From an uncultured Veillonella sp. (GTDB taxonomy: Bacteria > Bacillota > Negativicutes > Veillonellales > Veillonellaceae): a stretch of 14,224 nt of DNA. Position 1 is the first letter of the stretch, and every line of letters starts with the position of its first letter. The position numbers and the translations under genes were made by a program. The DNA lies in contig NZ_CALLVP010000118.1 of the NCBI RefSeq assembly GCF_938010505.1, positions 1-14,224 on the forward strand, written 5' to 3'. Shown one piece after another: positions 7,737 through 14,224 of the stretch. The notes under the pieces are model-generated. The model saw only the letters and a list, made by a program, of their open reading frames with translations, was not told the DNA's origin and searched no databases.

Positions 7737-7745
7737 TGATATAAT
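7737..7745 (+). promoter_or_regulatory. Extended -10 promoter of the efflux-gene leader
   Basis: TGA followed by a perfect TATAAT (7740-7745) makes an extended -10 element; the region 17 bases upstream (TAGAAT) is a poor -35 box. Transcription would start near 7752, only about 22 bases before the terminator-like hairpin. Confidence 0.45.
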
Positions 7746-7773
7746 AATAAATCTAACAACAAAAATTTAATGC

Positions 7774-7808
7774 AGTCTGCGAAGCCCGATTCGCAGGCTT
7801 TTATTTTT
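7774..7808 (+). terminator. Intrinsic terminator in the efflux-gene leader (possible attenuator)
   Basis: AGTCTGCGAA (7774-7783) pairs with TTCGCAGGCT (7790-7799) through 10 bp including one G-T pair, loop GCCCGA, followed by TTTTATTTTT. It faces rightward, but no gene ends upstream on this strand: the preceding gene runs the other way. It lies between a promoter and the Shine-Dalgarno of the efflux gene (7824-7828). It therefore either ends a short leader RNA of about 57 bases or controls read-through into the transporter gene. Confidence 0.7.
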
Positions 7809-7833
7809 CCCATATTACATATAGGAGGACTTT

Positions 7834-9021
7834 ATGACACAAGAAAGTTCTGCCAAGGTTTCATTTATACTGGTAGTGTTCCTTGGTTTATTAACTGCCA
7901 TCACACCACTTGCAACAGATTTATATTTACCAGCATTACCAATTATGCCTAGTGAGCTAAATACATCTGCATCCAATATTCAAATGACCATTGGTGTGAT
8001 GACCTTTGGCGTTGCATTAGGTCAATTATTTGGAGGTCCTATTAGTGATACTATGGGCCGCAAGTTTCCTCTTATAATAGGCAACTTACTTTGCGTTATC
8101 TCTAGCATAATCTGTGCTTATGCACCAAGCATTGAAATACTTTTACTAGGCCGCTTTCTACAAGGTTTAACAGGATCTGTGGGCGTTGTAATTGCTAAGG
8201 CCATCGCTCGAGATTTTGCATCTGGTCAAGAATTGACTAAGCTCTTTGCATTGCTCATGATGGTTAACGGTTTGGCACCAGTAATCGCTCCGCTCATCGG
8301 CGGTCAATTATTACTATTCACTACATGGCGCGTTATCTTCGTTATTTTAGCAATATTTTCTACTATTCTATTAGTAGGATCTCTTCTCTTTCGTGAAAGC
8401 TTACCTAAAGAAAAACGCGTTACAGGTGGCGTTGCAACTGCTACAAAGAACTACATTACGCTTATTAAAGATAAACGATTCCTGGGGCAAACACTAATTC
8501 AATTCTTTGCTTTCGGTGGATTCTTTGCGTATATCTCAGGTTCATCCTTCGTATACCAAAACATCTTCCAACTATCTGCACAAGAATTTAGCTATCTCTT
8601 TGGTATCAATAGTTGTGGTATTATCTTAGCCAGCGCTATCAGTGCCCGTTTAAGTAATGTTATAACGGTTCGCTAACTACTCACATTTAGCTTATGGCAA
8701 CTAACAATCGGCTCCTTGCTATTCTTAATAGCTATGCTTTTCGAATGGCCACTTATTCCTGTAACGTCCATTCTATTCTTTACCGTATGTACAGTATCTC
8801 TATTTGGCTCTGCCTCCTTCTCTATGGCAATGGCTAAATACGGTAAAATGGCTGGAAGTGCCTCTGCAGTACTAGGCTTTGCTAGCATGTTCTCTGCAGG
8901 AATCGTATCTCCATTAGTTGGTATTGGTGGGGAATATACGGGAGTCCCAATGGGGATTACAATGCTAGTATGTGCATTGCTTTCCTTATTGTGCTTGTAT
9001 AGTTTAGTAGGTAAAGAATAA
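7834..9021 (+). pseudogene. Bcr/CflA-type multidrug efflux transporter, interrupted by an in-frame stop
   Basis: Major facilitator superfamily drug:H+ antiporter of the Bcr/CflA group. The frame is the usual full length (395 codons) with about 12 membrane helices, but codon 281 is TAA (8674-8676), in the loop after helix 8. The same frame continues without shift for 115 more codons, giving helices 9-12 and ending in LVGKE. Motifs in the first part are TPLATDLYLPALP (about 24-36), GQLFGGPISDTMGRKFPL (63-80, the MFS loop 2-3 signature) and GRFLQGLTGSVGVVIAKAIARD (106-127). GGAGG lies 5 bases before the ATG. No other defect is visible, so the lesion is either very recent, a sequencing error, or tolerated by read-through (the context is TAA-CTA). 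Without read-through, an 8-helix fragment would probably not transport. Confidence 0.85.
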
Positions 9022-9049
9022 TCTCTTTTATGGACTTGTATGCGCCCCA

Positions 9050-9194
9050 CAATGGGGCCCGATTACAACAGAATAATATTAGTATATAAAACCGATACCC
9101 CTTTCCTTGCTCAGAACGTTACTACGTTCCGTAAAATCGCTTCGGAAAGGGGTATTCTACTTATATTAACAATTGCTTTGGAGGCGTCCCATTG
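9050..9194 (+). repeat. Palindromic intergenic repeat, copy 1
   Basis: Ends are CAATGGG (9050-9056) and CCCATTG (9188-9194), with GGGGCCC at 9054-9060. A TAGTATA box follows near 9080. A perfect 12-bp stem ATACCCCTTTCC (9095-9106) / GGAAAGGGGTAT (9144-9155) encloses a 37-base loop. The 32-base loop core (9109-9140, GCTCAG ... CCGTAAAATCGC) is identical to copy 2 at 29 of 32 positions and itself holds the small inverted repeat GAACGT-TACT-ACGTTC. It begins 29 bases after the efflux-gene stop. It encodes no transposase; it resembles ERIC/RUP-like or MITE-like intergenic elements in general design only. Confidence 0.8.
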
Positions 9195-9298
9195 CGGAAC
9201 TACATTTAATATCTCTAAGATGGCTATATCTTTGCTTCAATCGGCTAAGCACAATAACGGAAAGCGCAGGCTCAACTGATTGTAGGGAGCAAACTAAG

Positions 9299-9449
9299 TC
9301 GTAATGGGGCCCCGTTACAATAGAATAAATTTAGTATAAAAATAGCTCTACCTTCTTCTTGCTCAGTACGTCACTTCGTTCCGTAAAATCGCTGCGAAAA
9401 AGGTGGTGCTATTTTTATTAGTCTTTACTATGAATGAGTCCCATTACGA
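9299..9449 (+). repeat. Palindromic intergenic repeat, copy 2
   Basis: Same orientation as copy 1. Terminal inverted repeat TCGTAATGGG (9299-9308) / CCCATTACGA (9440-9449), perfect over 10 bp; GGGGCCCC at 9306-9313. TAGTATA is followed by stem arms 9336-9354 and 9400-9418: 19 positions paired except one T-T mismatch and one G-T pair, reading AAAAATAGC ... GCTATTTTT on the outside. The arm sequence differs from copy 1, yet pairing is kept. Loop core at 9361-9392. The 3' arm ends in a T-run, so on the plus strand the hairpin could also act as a terminator. Confidence 0.8.
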
Positions 9450-9512
9450 TATAAGAGCATCAATGTAAGTACCTCGACACATGTATTATACATAATTTTA
9501 ACTTGGCACTAT

Positions 9513-9556
9513 TCTTTTTCTATACTAGTAATATGCAGTTGTATTCGGGCCCCATT
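9513..9556 (-). repeat. Palindromic intergenic repeat, truncated copy
   Basis: Only the GGGCCC-side end is present, in inverted orientation. TTTTTCTATACTAGT (9515-9529 region), an intermediate stretch ATATGCAGTTGTATTC and GGGCCCC (9547-9553) align with 9731-9768 of copy 3. The stem, loop and opposite end are missing. Confidence 0.6.
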
Positions 9557-9621
9557 ATAAAATGTAAGAGATCTTATCGCTTATTCACTAACTTCCATCC
9601 CATCTCCTCTCCACTGCACTA

Positions 9622-9783
9622 GTTATATTTTCAATGGGACAGCTTCAAGGTGTATATAGAAAAGAACACAGCCCTCTCTGCAACGATTTTACGAAGCGTA
9701 GCGCCGTACTGAGCCAAGAGAGGACTGTGTTTTTTCTATACTAGTGTTATGTAGTTGTCACGGGGCCCTATTGAAAATATAAC
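9622..9783 (-). repeat. Palindromic intergenic repeat, copy 3 (inverted)
   Basis: Opposite orientation to copies 1 and 2. Terminal inverted repeat GTTATATTTTCAAT (9622-9635) with its exact complement (9770-9783), then GGGAC on one side and GGGGCCC (9762-9768) on the other. The inner stem (9655-9678 with 9718-9740) has about 22 bp with one mismatch, one G-T pair and one bulge. The minus-strand loop core (9683-9714) matches copy 2 at 26 of 32 positions. The element ends 10 bases after the stop codon of the activase gene. In that gene's direction the hairpin is followed by TTCTTTTCT, so it may serve as its terminator. Confidence 0.8.
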
Positions 9784-9792
9784 AGAGCACCC

Positions 9793-12700
9793 TTATTCAA
9801 ACATTGTCGATAGTAGTAGTTTTAATCGATTTGCTTGGTTTACCGCACTGGATCCTGGATCGTAGTCGATAGCCGCAATTCGCACGTCTGGGTAGGCAGC
9901 GGATAGTGTTTTCACCATACCTTTACCTGTTACGTGGTTCGGCAAACAACCAAATGGTTGTAAGCATACGATTTGTTTAGCCCCTTTTTCGATGAGGTCG
10001 ATCATATCGCCTGTGAGGAACCAGCCTTCACCGCATTGGTTACCAAGACCAATGAATTGAGCTGCTTCTTTAGCCACTTCTGTCATACGTTGTAGAGGAT
10101 CAAAGTTTTTAGACGCCGCTACAGCTTTAGCGTATGGCAAGCGGTATAGTTCAAGGGCTTCACGAGCCAATGTACCAAAGAAGCCTGATAGCCATGTACC
10201 ATCAAGGTGTTTCGCACGATAAGTGCTATCCATTGCACAGTACAAGAAGAAATCTAGCAAGCCAGATGTAACGACTTCGCCGCCTTCCTTTTCAATGAGT
10301 TCATTAATATGGTTGTTAGCACTTGGGTGGAATTTAACGTAAATTTCCCCTACAACGCCAACCCGAGGTTTTTGTACGTCTTTATTGACCGGCAAGTTAT
10401 CAAAGTCATGGATGATTTCTTTGATGTACTTATTGTACTGACGAAGACTTGCAGATGTAATGTTTTCACGGACCTTTTTAAGCCAGTAATCACATAATGC
10501 ATCGGTAGAGCCAGGGTTCTTTTCGTATGGGCGTGTAGCCAATACGCATTGCATGATAGCGTCCCCGTATACTACGGCTTGAATCATGCGATGTAAGAAG
10601 CCTTTTGTCAATTTGAAGCCCGGTTGACGTTCCATATCGCTCGCATTGAGGGATAGGATTGGCACTTGTTTCATACCAGCATCAATCAATGCTTTACGTA
10701 AGTAACCGATATAGTTTGTAGCACGACAACCACCACCAGTTTGAGAGATGATAACAGCAGTCTTCTCTACATCATATTTACCGGATAACAGTGCGGACAT
10801 AAGCTGACCTACAACAATAATCGCAGGGTAACATGCATCATTATTGATATATTTCAAACCCACTTCAATATCATCACGCGTAGGCGCTGGCAACATTTCA
10901 AAGTCATATCCTTCATTTTTGAGAACTGGCTCTAAGAGGCTAAAATGCAATGGTGACATTTGTGGTACCAAGATTTTATAAGTCTTACGCATTTCTTCTG
11001 TAAAGACAACTCGATTGTAGTCGTAAGTTGGTAATTTCTCTACCACTACCTCTTCCGGCGCCTCAGGATTATGATGACGACGCAAACTACGTTCCATTAC
11101 AGATTGCAAGGATCGCAAACGGATTGTCACGGCTCCAAGGTTTGTACCTTCATCGATTTTGAGCAAGGTATGGATTTTGTGGTTTGCTGAAAGTATATCT
11201 TTTACCTGATCTGCTACGATAGAATCCAGTCCACAACCAAAGGAGTTAAGCTCTACAATTTGGAATCCTTCAGTTCTACTTACAAATTCAGCGGCACGAT
11301 ATAGGCGACTATGGTATGACCATTGGTCTACAACGCGTAAATGCTTGATTTCATTGCCTAATGGGGCAACGCCATCTTCTGTAAGAACAGCCATACCAAG
11401 AGATGTAATAAGTTCAGGAATACCGTGGTTAATACCGGAGTCTAAATGATATGGACGGCCAGCCAATACGATTGTCGGAATTTGTTCTGCCACAAGGCGA
11501 GATACAGTTTTCTTCGTCGTTTCACGGTAGGAAGCTTTACAGTTTTCTTGTTCTTCCCAAGCAAGGTCTACAGCCTTAGCAATATCTTTCTTCTTGAGGT
11601 CCAAGAAATCCAATGCTTTCACAAGAGCCGGAACAAGGGATTTTTTATCAGCTAACGGCAAGAATGGTGCGTGGAACGGAGTATCTCCCAATACCTCTTG
11701 CATATTATTTTTGATAAGTTCTGGATAGGAAATAACCATTGGACAATGGTAATTATTGTCGCGACTAAATTCCTTAGGGCCATGTTGAATACAAGGGTAC
11801 CAAATAAAGTCTACCTGTGCATTCGCTAAATCTCGAATATGACCATGTACAGCTTTTGCAGGATAGCAAGCTGTATCGGATGGAATTGTATCGATAGCCT
11901 TATTGTATTGATCCTTAGTCGTATAATCTGAAAGGATTACTTCATAACCCAAACTATTGAAGAATGTGAACCAGAATGGGAAGTCCTCATACATGTTGAG
12001 AACGCGAGGGATACCTACACGCATTTTACCTTCAAACTCAGGAATATTTTTCTTCAAGTAGTAATCAAAGTAACGACGTAATTTTACGTCTACCAAGTTA
12101 GGAACTGGCTTACGCTTCTCTTGGATCATATCGCCAGCACCGCGGTCACAACGGTTGCCAGTTACGTACGTACGACCATCGGAGAAAGCGTTAATAGTAA
12201 GCATGCAATTATTTGGGCAAAGACCACAATTGCGCATTGTCGTAGATACTTGTAAAGAATTAAGGCCTTCACTATCTAGCAATGTGCTTTCACCCTTTTG
12301 TAACTCTTCCGCCGTTTCTGCTGCAAGAAGAGCCATACCGTATGCACCCATCAACCCAGATACATCAGGGCGAATCACCTCTACGCCCATCAATTTCTCA
12401 AAGGCACGCAAAACGGATTCGTTATAGAACGTACCACCTTGTACAACGATATGATCGCCTAATTCTTTAGGATTTTTCACCTTAAGAACCTTATAAAGGG
12501 CATTTTTAATTACAGAATAAGCAAGACCTGCTGCGATATCTTGTACCGTAGCACCTTCTTTTTGAGCCTGCTTAACCTTAGAGTTCATAAATACGGTACA
12601 ACGAGAGCCTAAATCGATTGGCATAGGTGCCAATAATCCTTCTTTTGCGAATTGATCGATAGGAATTCGTAGCCCCGATGCAAATGTATCAATAAAAGAG

Positions 12701-14049
12701 CCGCAACCAGAGGAGCAAGCTTCGTTCAACACGATATCTTCGATATACCCATCACGAACCTTACAGCATTTCATATCTTGACCGCCAATATCCAAAATAA
12801 AGGATACATCAGGGCAGAAAAAGCGGGCCGCACGATAGTGAGCCATCGTTTCTACTTCACCGATATCGATGCCGAGAGCGCGTTTAAGAAAGGCCTCGCC
12901 GTAGCCGGTTACGCCAGAGTGTGCAATATAGGCACCTTTTGGCAATAATTCATATATTTTCTCGATGATTTCACGAGATTTTTCTAATGGTTTACCATGG
13001 TTAGGACCATAATGAGAGAATATAATTTCCTTATTGCTATTGATAAGAACTACCTTAAGTGTAGTAGAACCAGCATCAATACCAAGGTAGCAAGGACCTT
13101 GAGCATCCTCGATATTCGCCTTTGGCGTTACAGCCTTAGCGTGACGAGCACGAAAATCTTCTAATTCTTGTTCATTCTTAAATAGCGGATCAACACGGTC
13201 TGTAGCTTCCATGGGAATACCGATAAGTGCACCGATTTCCTTTGTCAATTGGCCAACAGTAATCTCGCGGCACTCATCTTTCATCAATGCCGCCCCTAAA
13301 GCAATGAACAATTCACCATTCTCAGGGATAATGCGATGCGCTTCATCTAGCTCTAAGGTATCGCAAAAGCATTGGCGTAATTCAGACAAAAATGTCAACG
13401 GACCACCAAGGAACGCTACATTACCTTCGATTTTATGCCCGCATGCAAGGCCAGCAATCGTTTGATTTACAATTGCTTGGAATACAGATTTTGCAATATT
13501 TTCATGAGATGCGCCTTGGTTTAACAAAGCTTGTACGTCTGTTTTAGCAAATACGCCACAGCGTGCCGCAATTGGATAAATCGTATCAGCATTCATGGCT
13601 AATTGGTTAAGGCCAGATGCATCTGTCTGCAATAAAGTCGCCATTTGGTCAATAAAAGCACCCGTACCACCAGCACAGGAGCCATTCATACGATGTTCTG
13701 CAGTTTGACCTAAATACGTAACCTTCGCATCTTCACCACCAAGTTCGATGATAACGTCTGTCTCTGGATAGAGGGCTTTCACAGCTCGCGTTTCAGCAAT
13801 AACCTCTTGTACGAATGGGATGCGCACCTTTTCGGCCATAGCCATCCCACCAGAACCAGTAATACATACATGAACAAGAGCGTCTTCATGACCAACTTGA
13901 GCCTCTTGTAACAAGGTATATACTGTGTCCAATATGTTTGCATAATGGCGTATGTACTTTTTATACAAATAATTATCGTGTTCGTCCAATAATACAACTT
14001 TAACCGTTGTAGACCCCACGTCAATCCCCATGCGTAGCATGTGCTGCAT
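9793..14049 (-). CDS. Giant acyl-CoA dehydratase activase-type protein: tandem activase ATPases fused to Fe-S / HgdB-like domains
   Basis: A 1418-residue cytoplasmic protein of the COG1924-COG3580-COG3581 fusion type, related to the ATP-driven activases and electron-accepting partners of 2-hydroxyacyl-CoA dehydratases and benzoyl-CoA reductases. Residues 8-260 and 322-580 are two BadF/BcrA-type ATPase domains (GIDVGSTTVK at 8-17, GIDAGSTTLK at 323-332). Each has the cysteine pair that in HgdC-type homodimers holds a shared [4Fe-4S] cluster: Cys125 and Cys164; Cys445 and Cys484. A CxxCxxxC...C motif follows (608, 611, 615, 633), then IGIPRVLNMYEDFPFWFTF-like DUF2229 sequence from about 679. 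C-terminal HgdB-like parts contain TACYP (728), FGCGLD (939), DACYP (1073), GGGCRAT (1108) and PFGCLPNH (1368). AGAGAGG stands 5 bases before the ATG at 14049; a GTG at 14082 would add 11 residues but lacks a site. The physiological substrate is unknown. Confidence 0.88.
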   Translation of the reverse strand: MQHMLRMGIDVGSTTVKVVLLDEHDNYLYKKYIRHYANILDTVYTLLQEAQVGHEDALVHVCITGSGGMAMAEKVRIPFVQEVIAETRAVKALYPETDVIIELGGEDAKVTYLGQTAEHRMNGSCAGGTGAFIDQMATLLQTDASGLNQLAMNADTIYPIAARCGVFAKTDVQALLNQGASHENIAKSVFQAIVNQTIAGLACGHKIEGNVAFLGGPLTFLSELRQCFCDTLELDEAHRIIPENGELFIALGAALMKDECREITVGQLTKEIGALIGIPMEATDRVDPLFKNEQELEDFRARHAKAVTPKANIEDAQGPCYLGIDAGSTTLKVVLINSNKEIIFSHYGPNHGKPLEKSREIIEKIYELLPKGAYIAHSGVTGYGEAFLKRALGIDIGEVETMAHYRAARFFCPDVSFILDIGGQDMKCCKVRDGYIEDIVLNEACSSGCGSFIDTFASGLRIPIDQFAKEGLLAPMPIDLGSRCTVFMNSKVKQAQKEGATVQDIAAGLAYSVIKNALYKVLKVKNPKELGDHIVVQGGTFYNESVLRAFEKLMGVEVIRPDVSGLMGAYGMALLAAETAEELQKGESTLLDSEGLNSLQVSTTMRNCGLCPNNCMLTINAFSDGRTYVTGNRCDRGAGDMIQEKRKPVPNLVDVKLRRYFDYYLKKNIPEFEGKMRVGIPRVLNMYEDFPFWFTFFNSLGYEVILSDYTTKDQYNKAIDTIPSDTACYPAKAVHGHIRDLANAQVDFIWYPCIQHGPKEFSRDNNYHCPMVISYPELIKNNMQEVLGDTPFHAPFLPLADKKSLVPALVKALDFLDLKKKDIAKAVDLAWEEQENCKASYRETTKKTVSRLVAEQIPTIVLAGRPYHLDSGINHGIPELITSLGMAVLTEDGVAPLGNEIKHLRVVDQWSYHSRLYRAAEFVSRTEGFQIVELNSFGCGLDSIVADQVKDILSANHKIHTLLKIDEGTNLGAVTIRLRSLQSVMERSLRRHHNPEAPEEVVVEKLPTYDYNRVVFTEEMRKTYKILVPQMSPLHFSLLEPVLKNEGYDFEMLPAPTRDDIEVGLKYINNDACYPAIIVVGQLMSALLSGKYDVEKTAVIISQTGGGCRATNYIGYLRKALIDAGMKQVPILSLNASDMERQPGFKLTKGFLHRMIQAVVYGDAIMQCVLATRPYEKNPGSTDALCDYWLKKVRENITSASLRQYNKYIKEIIHDFDNLPVNKDVQKPRVGVVGEIYVKFHPSANNHINELIEKEGGEVVTSGLLDFFLYCAMDSTYRAKHLDGTWLSGFFGTLAREALELYRLPYAKAVAASKNFDPLQRMTEVAKEAAQFIGLGNQCGEGWFLTGDMIDLIEKGAKQIVCLQPFGCLPNHVTGKGMVKTLSAAYPDVRIAAIDYDPGSSAVNQANRLKLLLSTMFE

Positions 14050-14103
14050 AAATACCTCTCTTTTTAACAACCGTATGACCACCTAAGTGACCATACTTAT
14101 TTT

Positions 14104-14118
14104 TGTGAAAGTCTCACA
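14104..14118. promoter_or_regulatory. TGTGA-N5-TCACA palindrome upstream of the activase gene
   Basis: TGTGA (14104-14108) and TCACA (14114-14118) are perfect inverted arms with 5 bases between. This is one base short of the Crp/Fnr and Rex spacing, so binding by those regulators is uncertain. It lies 55-69 bases before the start codon of the leftward gene. Confidence 0.25.
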
Positions 14119-14126
14119 TGTAATAT

Positions 14127-14146
14127 GTACAACATATATAATGTAC
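14127..14146. promoter_or_regulatory. 20-bp imperfect palindrome upstream of the activase gene
   Basis: GTACAACATATATAATGTAC reads the same on both strands at 16 of 20 positions. It lies about 80-100 bases before the activase start, a usual place for a promoter or operator. I cannot place a convincing -35/-10 pair here, though TATATA within it could act as a -10 box. Confidence 0.2.
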
Positions 14147-14224
14147 TAAGCATCTAAAATAAACAATTAAATTAGATAAGGATATAATACTTTCACCAAA
14201 ATATCTAAATTTTTAAATATCCTA

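Larger units (their letters stand above)
7531..7833. other. Divergent intergenic region between PepSY and efflux genes
   Basis: No coding frame with a ribosome binding site. Very AT-rich. It contains the leftward promoter/operator of the PepSY gene on its left side and the rightward promoter plus attenuator-like terminator of the efflux gene on its right. Between about 7640 and 7735 I see nothing assignable. Confidence 0.6.
9022..9792. other. Gene-free stretch filled by a family of palindromic repeats
   Basis: This 771-bp stretch contains no credible gene; the one open frame of some length (9040-9279) has no ribosome binding site and runs through a repeat. It contains three full repeat copies and one truncated copy, listed individually. 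Between copies, 9195-9298, 9450-9512 and 9557-9621 show no recognisable feature. The GCCCC-ACAAT-GGGGC hairpin at 9044-9058, just after the efflux gene, lacks a T-tract. Confidence 0.7.

Noticed and set aside
7770..7952. Possible leader peptide frame across the efflux-gene leader
   Set aside because: Its ATG has no Shine-Dalgarno sequence, it starts within a few bases of the terminator stem, and it overlaps the transporter gene out of frame.
8716..9021. Separate small membrane protein gene
   Set aside because: It is in the same frame as the upstream transporter fragment and supplies exactly the missing last four helices, so it is the 3' part of one interrupted gene.
9040..9279. Open frame of 79 codons in the repeat region
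   Set aside because: It has no ribosome binding site and runs straight through repeat copy 1; the sequence is explained by the palindromic element.
9481..9493. ATGTAT-T-ATACAT palindrome
   Set aside because: Short and purely AT-rich apart from two bases; such palindromes are expected by chance here and no gene start is nearby.
9050..9783. CRISPR array or integron attC array
   Set aside because: The repeats are about 145-160 bp, few, in both orientations, and lack regular spacers. Unlike attC sites, their loops are conserved and their stems vary; no cas or integrase gene is present.

Overview
The window looks like chromosomal DNA of an anaerobic, lactate-fermenting Negativicute, most likely Veillonella or a close relative. 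This rests on AT-rich intergenic DNA, the pairing of a malate/L-lactate dehydrogenase-family enzyme with a lactate permease (both in strongly biased, high-expression-type codons), a molybdopterin oxidoreductase, and a giant 2-hydroxyacyl-CoA dehydratase activase-type protein. The genus is an inference from protein character; no rRNA or tRNA is present to confirm it.

Layout, left to right. (1) 1-1286, minus: BrnQ branched-chain amino acid transporter, cut at its C-terminus by the window edge. An inverted repeat spans its promoter and ribosome binding site. (2) 1497-3500, minus: a stand-alone molybdopterin oxidoreductase with an N-terminal Fe-S motif. (3) A 582-bp divergent intergenic region with a Crp/Fnr- or Rex-like palindrome, an extended -10 promoter and a leader hairpin. 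(4) 4083-5222, plus: malate/L-lactate dehydrogenase-type enzyme, then a strong hairpin. (5) 5518-7155, plus: lactate permease LctP, then a strong bidirectional terminator shared with (6) 7246-7530, minus: a small secreted PepSY-type protein. (7) 7834-9021, plus: a Bcr/CflA-type drug efflux gene interrupted by one in-frame TAA and preceded by an attenuator-like promoter/terminator leader. (8) 9022-9792: a gene-free stretch with three full copies and one truncated copy of a palindromic repeat of about 145-160 bp. Copies share a loop and end motifs, while their stem arms differ in sequence but stay complementary. (9) 9793-14049, minus: a 1418-residue protein fusing two activase ATPase domains to Fe-S and HgdB-like halves.

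How it fits together. Items 4 and 5 make a lactate-use module: LctP imports lactate and the neighbouring cytoplasmic enzyme probably oxidises it or exchanges it with malate/oxaloacetate. Each has its own promoter and terminator signals, so they are neighbours rather than a tight operon. The remaining genes (BrnQ, oxidoreductase, PepSY protein, efflux pump, activase fusion) appear to be separate single-gene units. The two most interesting parts are the structured repeat family at 9050-9783, and the chance that the 4083-5222 gene encodes the malate-lactate transhydrogenase activity classically purified from Veillonella.
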